Shown here in pieces: positions 4,975 through 8,045 of a DNA stretch of 8,045 bases. The DNA lies in assembly GCA_002427055.1 (NCBI GenBank), contig DIPA01000044.1, positions 11,168-19,212 of the forward strand, in the 5' to 3' direction. How positions within the stretch are numbered: the stretch's first letter is position 1; each line of letters starts with the position of its first letter. The position numbers and the translations under genes were made by a program. The notes under the pieces are model-generated. The model was given only the letters and a program-made list of their open reading frames with translations. It searched no databases and was not told the DNA's origin. The stretch comes from Firmicutes bacterium UBA5500 (GTDB lineage Bacteria; Bacillota; UBA994; UBA5500).

Positions 4975-5652
4975 CTAGTTCCCGCCAATAGTATCTAACA
5001 TGCGGTCGCCCCATCTCAAAAGGGCTTGCTTGTTACGCCAAGCGATTAACAATAATATCGCGCCAACTATACCCAGTGCTGTCCACGCCTCTGGCGACAT
5101 GTCGATTACCCCAGCGCCGGTCAGACTAGATGCCAACAAGCCGGGCGTGCGAAAGATAAGCACTAGTACAGCGAAAAGTCGCGCACGTATGGGTGTGAGG
5201 GCGGCTAAGAAGCAAACGACATCGTCTGGGGCAAAGGGGAAAACAAACACGGTAGCTATAATCAGGGCACCACGCTTACCACGGATACGGGCCAAGAGTG
5301 AATCGTAGCGGTCGCCAAAGAAACGATGTACTAAAGGTTTGCCAAAATACCTGGCAAGAGAAAAAGCAATCATTGCCCCCAGCGTAAAACCAGCCAGATT
5401 GAGCAAAAAGCCTCTGGCAGCACCAAAAACATAACCACCGACCAGACCAACGACCAAACCAGGCAGCGGGGCCACGACAACTTGGGTAGCCATCAATACA
5501 ACGAAAACTAGAGGTGCCCAAAGCCCGGCCTCAGCAAGATACGCTTCCAAGGTAGGGCGGTCTGTACTGACACGATAAATTGTAGGCCCGTAAAAATGGC
5601 CGATAGCTACTACGACAATTGCTAGCAAGACCCCGATGGCAATGCGCTTCAT
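4975..5652 (-). CDS. TVP38/TMEM64 family (VTT domain) membrane protein
   Basis: A 225-residue polytopic membrane protein of the TVP38/TMEM64 family, a branch of the VTT/DedA superfamily (YdjX-like). A first membrane segment spans residues 3-20, and a second region starts at about 45. The VTT core runs from about 60 to 180: APLPGLVVGLVGGYVFGAARG (61-81) is the re-entrant entry, LGAMIAFSLARYFGKPLV (91-108) a conserved helix, and FPFAPDDVVCFLAALT (138-153) the second signature, with prolines and D143/D144. A last helix is near 191-206. Relatives are lipid scramblases, and DedA-type members recycle undecaprenyl phosphate; the substrate here is not known. GAGGAG lies seven bases before ATG. The gene starts 43 bases after the BceB-like permease with no terminator between, so co-transcription is likely. 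Confidence 0.9.
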   Translation of the reverse strand: MKRIAIGVLLAIVVVAIGHFYGPTIYRVSTDRPTLEAYLAEAGLWAPLVFVVLMATQVVVAPLPGLVVGLVGGYVFGAARGFLLNLAGFTLGAMIAFSLARYFGKPLVHRFFGDRYDSLLARIRGKRGALIIATVFVFPFAPDDVVCFLAALTPIRARLFAVLVLIFRTPGLLASSLTGAGVIDMSPEAWTALGIVGAILLLIAWRNKQALLRWGDRMLDTIGGN

Positions 5653-5695
5653 TCAATTTCTCCTCTTTTTACAAGATATCTCTGTTTCAGATGCA

Positions 5696-7612
5696 CTAGC
5701 TGCTAGTTGAGACCTCAAGTTGCTGCAAGTAGGCACTGCGTGCTAGTAGAAAGTAACCTAACTGCAAAACAGCATAAATTCCTGCCACCATGGCGCTTGC
5801 AGGGGCTACTTTGAACGACTGCAGCAAATTAGATAGCGTTTTCATAGCGAAAGACATATGCAAAGCTCCAATGGCTACCGGTAAGAAGAACAAGACACCG
5901 AGTTCACGGTTAACAATGCACATGGTCTCCCGCCGTGTAATGCCAACATCGCGCAGTGTGGCATACTGTTGCCTGTCAACATCAATCTCAGTAAACAACT
6001 TGAAGTAGAGCAGGCTACCGCTGGCCACAAAAAACAGAAAGCTGACAAAAACTCCGATGAACATAGTTAAGGCACCAATGCTGCGTACGGCTGCATACAT
6101 CTCCACCCTACTGACAGCCCACCTGCAATCTGGCAGCGCATCAGAAACAATACTTGCCGCATCGGCTACCTTTTCCCAATTACGCAATTCAAAGCAAAAG
6201 TACTGATGCCTATCGTCCAGTTCGCTCTCAGCAGCCAATAATTCATAATCCGCATCGGTAACTACTAACGCGGTTCTGTAGTTAAGTAACGCCTGCTTAA
6301 ACACAGTTATCTGCTCAAACTCTAACTGTGTACTCCGCAATGACAACGCGCCTTGTAGGTTGGTATCTAATGTTTGATCAGACACTATGAAATAAGCAGC
6401 GCGCCCAGGAGCCAGCTCAATTGTCGGCAAATGGGGAGCGATTTTCCTGGCCGCCAAGTAATCTCGCTCAGCAACGGCTACTATTTCCATGCCCCATTCA
6501 TCTAGCTGCAACCGGCCAGATAGGCCTTCAAAACTACACCAGTCAACTTTTTCACCACAGCGGCGCTCAAGAGCTACAGACGCCGCATCGCCCGCTGCAT
6601 TAGTTGCCAATAGGTCCTCAATCGGCATGTTCACGCGCGACATTACCGCAAAAGCATTATCTGAGTAAGCCATGGAACGAGCGCTCTGCAAAACCGTGTT
6701 GAAAGTACCTAGGGCGGTGCAGACAACCGCTATTAGGATGGCACTGCTGAAGATAACGCGGGAGTTCTCACGCAAGCGAAACGTGAGGCGATTCAAGCTG
6801 ATCATGTTTGTGCCCCGAAAATATACGCCCCCCCTTTTCTCCAGCCACTGGCAAACAGCAACTCCTCCTTGGCTTACCAACAAGTAAGTACCCACGATTA
6901 CTAGACCCAGTATGGGAAACATGTTTTGCAGCAAACTGTGAAGGTCTGTGACCCAAGCCATGCCATAGCCACAGCCCATAAGCAAAACCCCAATGAAAAA
7001 TAGCCCTGGGCGCCAACGTGGTAGCGGCTTCGCCTGCCGCTTGGCTACTAATAGCTCTCGCACACTGCTCTGTCGAAGGTGAAAGATAGCGACTACTGAT
7101 AGTGCCGCGAAAAGGGCCAGAAAAACAACCACAGTTCCCTGCACAGCAAGCGGGGGTATAAAAAAGTAGATTGGATTGGGAACTGCTAGCAAAACACTCA
7201 TCGCCATAAAGAACAGCTTAGAAAAAAGTATACCACTAGCCAGGCCAACCGCAACAGATAAAGTTGAAATCGCTGTGTATTCTAGCCAGACCAAAGCACG
7301 CTGTTGACGTTTGGTCATGCCCAATAGGGTCAACAGCCCAAATTCCTTCTTGCGTGATCGCAAGAACGCACTAGTTGAGTACCAGACGAAAACGAACGAG
7401 AAGATAAGAATGACTACTTCAGCTGCCATCATACCGCTGCGCACACCTTCCGCGGCGCCACCCAGAATATAGCCTTCAGCGACTGCTGGGTGCAGTACAA
7501 AACTGATGAAGAGGTAGAAAACATGCACTGTAAAGGTACAACTGAGAAAATAAGCGAGGTAGCGGTGCCAATTGCCCTTAATGTTGCTGATTGCTAAGTG
7601 ACGTAAGGTCAT
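5696..7612 (-). CDS. BceB-like FtsX-family ABC transporter permease
   Basis: A 638-residue permease with the BceB layout and length: ten predicted membrane helices (about 19-40, 61-84, 113-140, 153-178, 203-222, 230-247, 286-306, 511-538, 571-592, 604-625) and a 200-residue extracytoplasmic domain (307-510) between helices 7 and 8. RKKEFGLLTLLGMTKRQ (88-104) and its second copy RQQYATLRDVGITRRE (547-562) are the FtsX-type regions that contact the ATPase. BceAB-type transporters protect against peptide antibiotics that bind lipid II-cycle intermediates and signal to a partner sensor kinase. The outer domain has four cysteines (C352, C359, C473, C496) that could form disulfides. The start overlaps the ATPase gene by 35 bases and has a G-rich site (GGGGGGGAG) five bases upstream. 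The drug specificity cannot be read. Confidence 0.93.
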   Translation of the reverse strand: MTLRHLAISNIKGNWHRYLAYFLSCTFTVHVFYLFISFVLHPAVAEGYILGGAAEGVRSGMMAAEVVILIFSFVFVWYSTSAFLRSRKKEFGLLTLLGMTKRQQRALVWLEYTAISTLSVAVGLASGILFSKLFFMAMSVLLAVPNPIYFFIPPLAVQGTVVVFLALFAALSVVAIFHLRQSSVRELLVAKRQAKPLPRWRPGLFFIGVLLMGCGYGMAWVTDLHSLLQNMFPILGLVIVGTYLLVSQGGVAVCQWLEKRGGVYFRGTNMISLNRLTFRLRENSRVIFSSAILIAVVCTALGTFNTVLQSARSMAYSDNAFAVMSRVNMPIEDLLATNAAGDAASVALERRCGEKVDWCSFEGLSGRLQLDEWGMEIVAVAERDYLAARKIAPHLPTIELAPGRAAYFIVSDQTLDTNLQGALSLRSTQLEFEQITVFKQALLNYRTALVVTDADYELLAAESELDDRHQYFCFELRNWEKVADAASIVSDALPDCRWAVSRVEMYAAVRSIGALTMFIGVFVSFLFFVASGSLLYFKLFTEIDVDRQQYATLRDVGITRRETMCIVNRELGVLFFLPVAIGALHMSFAMKTLSNLLQSFKVAPASAMVAGIYAVLQLGYFLLARSAYLQQLEVSTSS

Positions 7613-8045
7613 GGCTACTCCCCCCCATTAACGACAATACATCTAATATTTGCTGATAGAAAGCCTGCCGATTGGTCCCCCGCCTGACCTCTGTGTAGAT
7701 ACGTCCATCACGAATGAACAAGATACGCTGACAAAAACTCGCAACCAACGGGTCATGGGTGACCATAGTAATAGTCACTTTCTGTTCGGCATTGAGGCTG
7801 CTCAAGATCCCCATTAGTTCCTTAGCTGCCTTTGAATCGAGGTTACCTGTCGGCTCATCAGCCAAAATAAGCAGAGGCTCGTGGATAAGAGCACGAGCCG
7901 TAGCGGCGCGTTGTTGTTCTCCGCCCGAAGTCTGGTGGGGACGTTTGTCTAGAATATTTTCTATGTGAAAACTACTGGCCACTACCTTCAATTTTTGCAT
8001 AATCTCCCGCACAGGCACCTTATCAAGTGCTAACGGCAAAATGAT
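7578..8045 (-). CDS. BceA-like ABC transporter ATPase (N-terminus outside window)
   Basis: The C-terminal 155 residues of an ABC ATPase, continuing past the window edge; the Walker A half is not seen. The first residues, IILPLALD, fit the post-Q-loop segment of MacB/BceA-type ATPases. [17 protein letters not shown] is the signature (C-loop) with Thr for the usual Leu. [13 protein letters not shown] holds Walker B, the catalytic Glu and the D-loop. TMVTHDP is the switch-histidine loop. It would power the FtsX-type permease encoded next. The two genes overlap by 35 bases in different frames, which implies coupled translation. A TTG at 8039-8037 is in frame but lies inside the conserved domain and is not a true start. 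A BceRS-type two-component system may lie just outside the window, but this is not visible. Confidence 0.95.
   Translation of the reverse strand: MILPLALDKVPVREIMQKLKVVASSFHIENILDKRPHQTSGGEQQRAATARALIHEPLLILADEPTGNLDSKAAKELMGILSSLNAEQKVTITMVTHDPLVASFCQRILFIRDGRIYTEVRRGTNRQAFYQQILDVLSLMGGSSHDLTSLSNQQH

Noticed and set aside
5276..5521. Minus-strand open frame of 81 codons inside the VTT-domain gene
   Set aside because: It is a second frame of the same DNA, Trp/Cys/Phe-rich, and the overlapping frame carries the conserved VTT motifs.
6768..7016. Minus-strand open frame of 82 codons inside the BceB-like gene
   Set aside because: It is a second frame of the permease coding sequence, has no family motif, and the permease frame is unbroken across it.
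8037..8039. TTG as the start of the BceA-like ATPase
   Set aside because: The frame continues beyond the window edge, and the preceding residues fit the conserved domain. A start here would lose the Walker A half.
1..8045. Mobile element, CRISPR array, tRNA or rRNA gene
   Set aside because: No transposase, integrase, long terminal repeat, spaced direct repeats or cloverleaf pattern was seen on either strand.

Overview
The window looks like chromosomal DNA from an endospore-forming member of the Bacillota (Firmicutes). The basis is strong AGGAGG-type ribosome binding sites, a TTG start, a sigma-A promoter, a BceAB-type transporter and a protein with the layout of the germination protein YpeB. 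The class cannot be fixed from the sequence. All nine supported genes lie on the minus strand, so the region is transcribed from right to left. The genes at both edges are cut by the window. I saw no tRNA, rRNA, CRISPR array, transposon or phage gene, and no gene-free stretch longer than about 255 bases.

In transcription order, right to left: (1) 8045-4738 is a probable operon. It holds the end of a BceA-like ABC ATPase, a BceB-like FtsX-family permease that overlaps it by 35 bases, a TVP38/TMEM64 (VTT domain) membrane protein and a tiny DUF2892 membrane protein. A strong terminator at 4637-4668 closes it. (2) 4483-2001 holds a YpeB-like, membrane-anchored protein with three PepSY-like repeats (TTG start) and, 35 bases later, a DSD1/D-threonine-aldolase-type PLP enzyme. 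A terminator at 1941-1971 closes it. (3) 1936-703 is a compact, self-contained unit: sigma-A promoter, CsoR-type palindromic operator just downstream of the start point, a structured leader of about 150 bases, thioredoxin (WCMPC active site), a CsoR/CstR-family repressor, a single-domain rhodanese and a terminator. (4) 511-1 is the start of a secreted lipoprotein with RCC1-like repeats.

The most interesting part is unit 3. A repressor of the CsoR/FrmR/CstR family sits between two thiol/sulfane-sulfur proteins and very probably represses its own operon through the palindrome at 1878-1891. The repressor keeps the first family cysteine (C39). It lacks the canonical histidine and second cysteine of the copper sensors and instead has a cysteine (C63) one residue before the histidine position. 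This points to a thiol or persulfide sensor of unusual geometry rather than a Cu(I) sensor. Unit 1 is also notable: a BceAB-type transporter, a class that acts on peptide antibiotics binding lipid II-cycle intermediates, is linked to a VTT-domain membrane protein.
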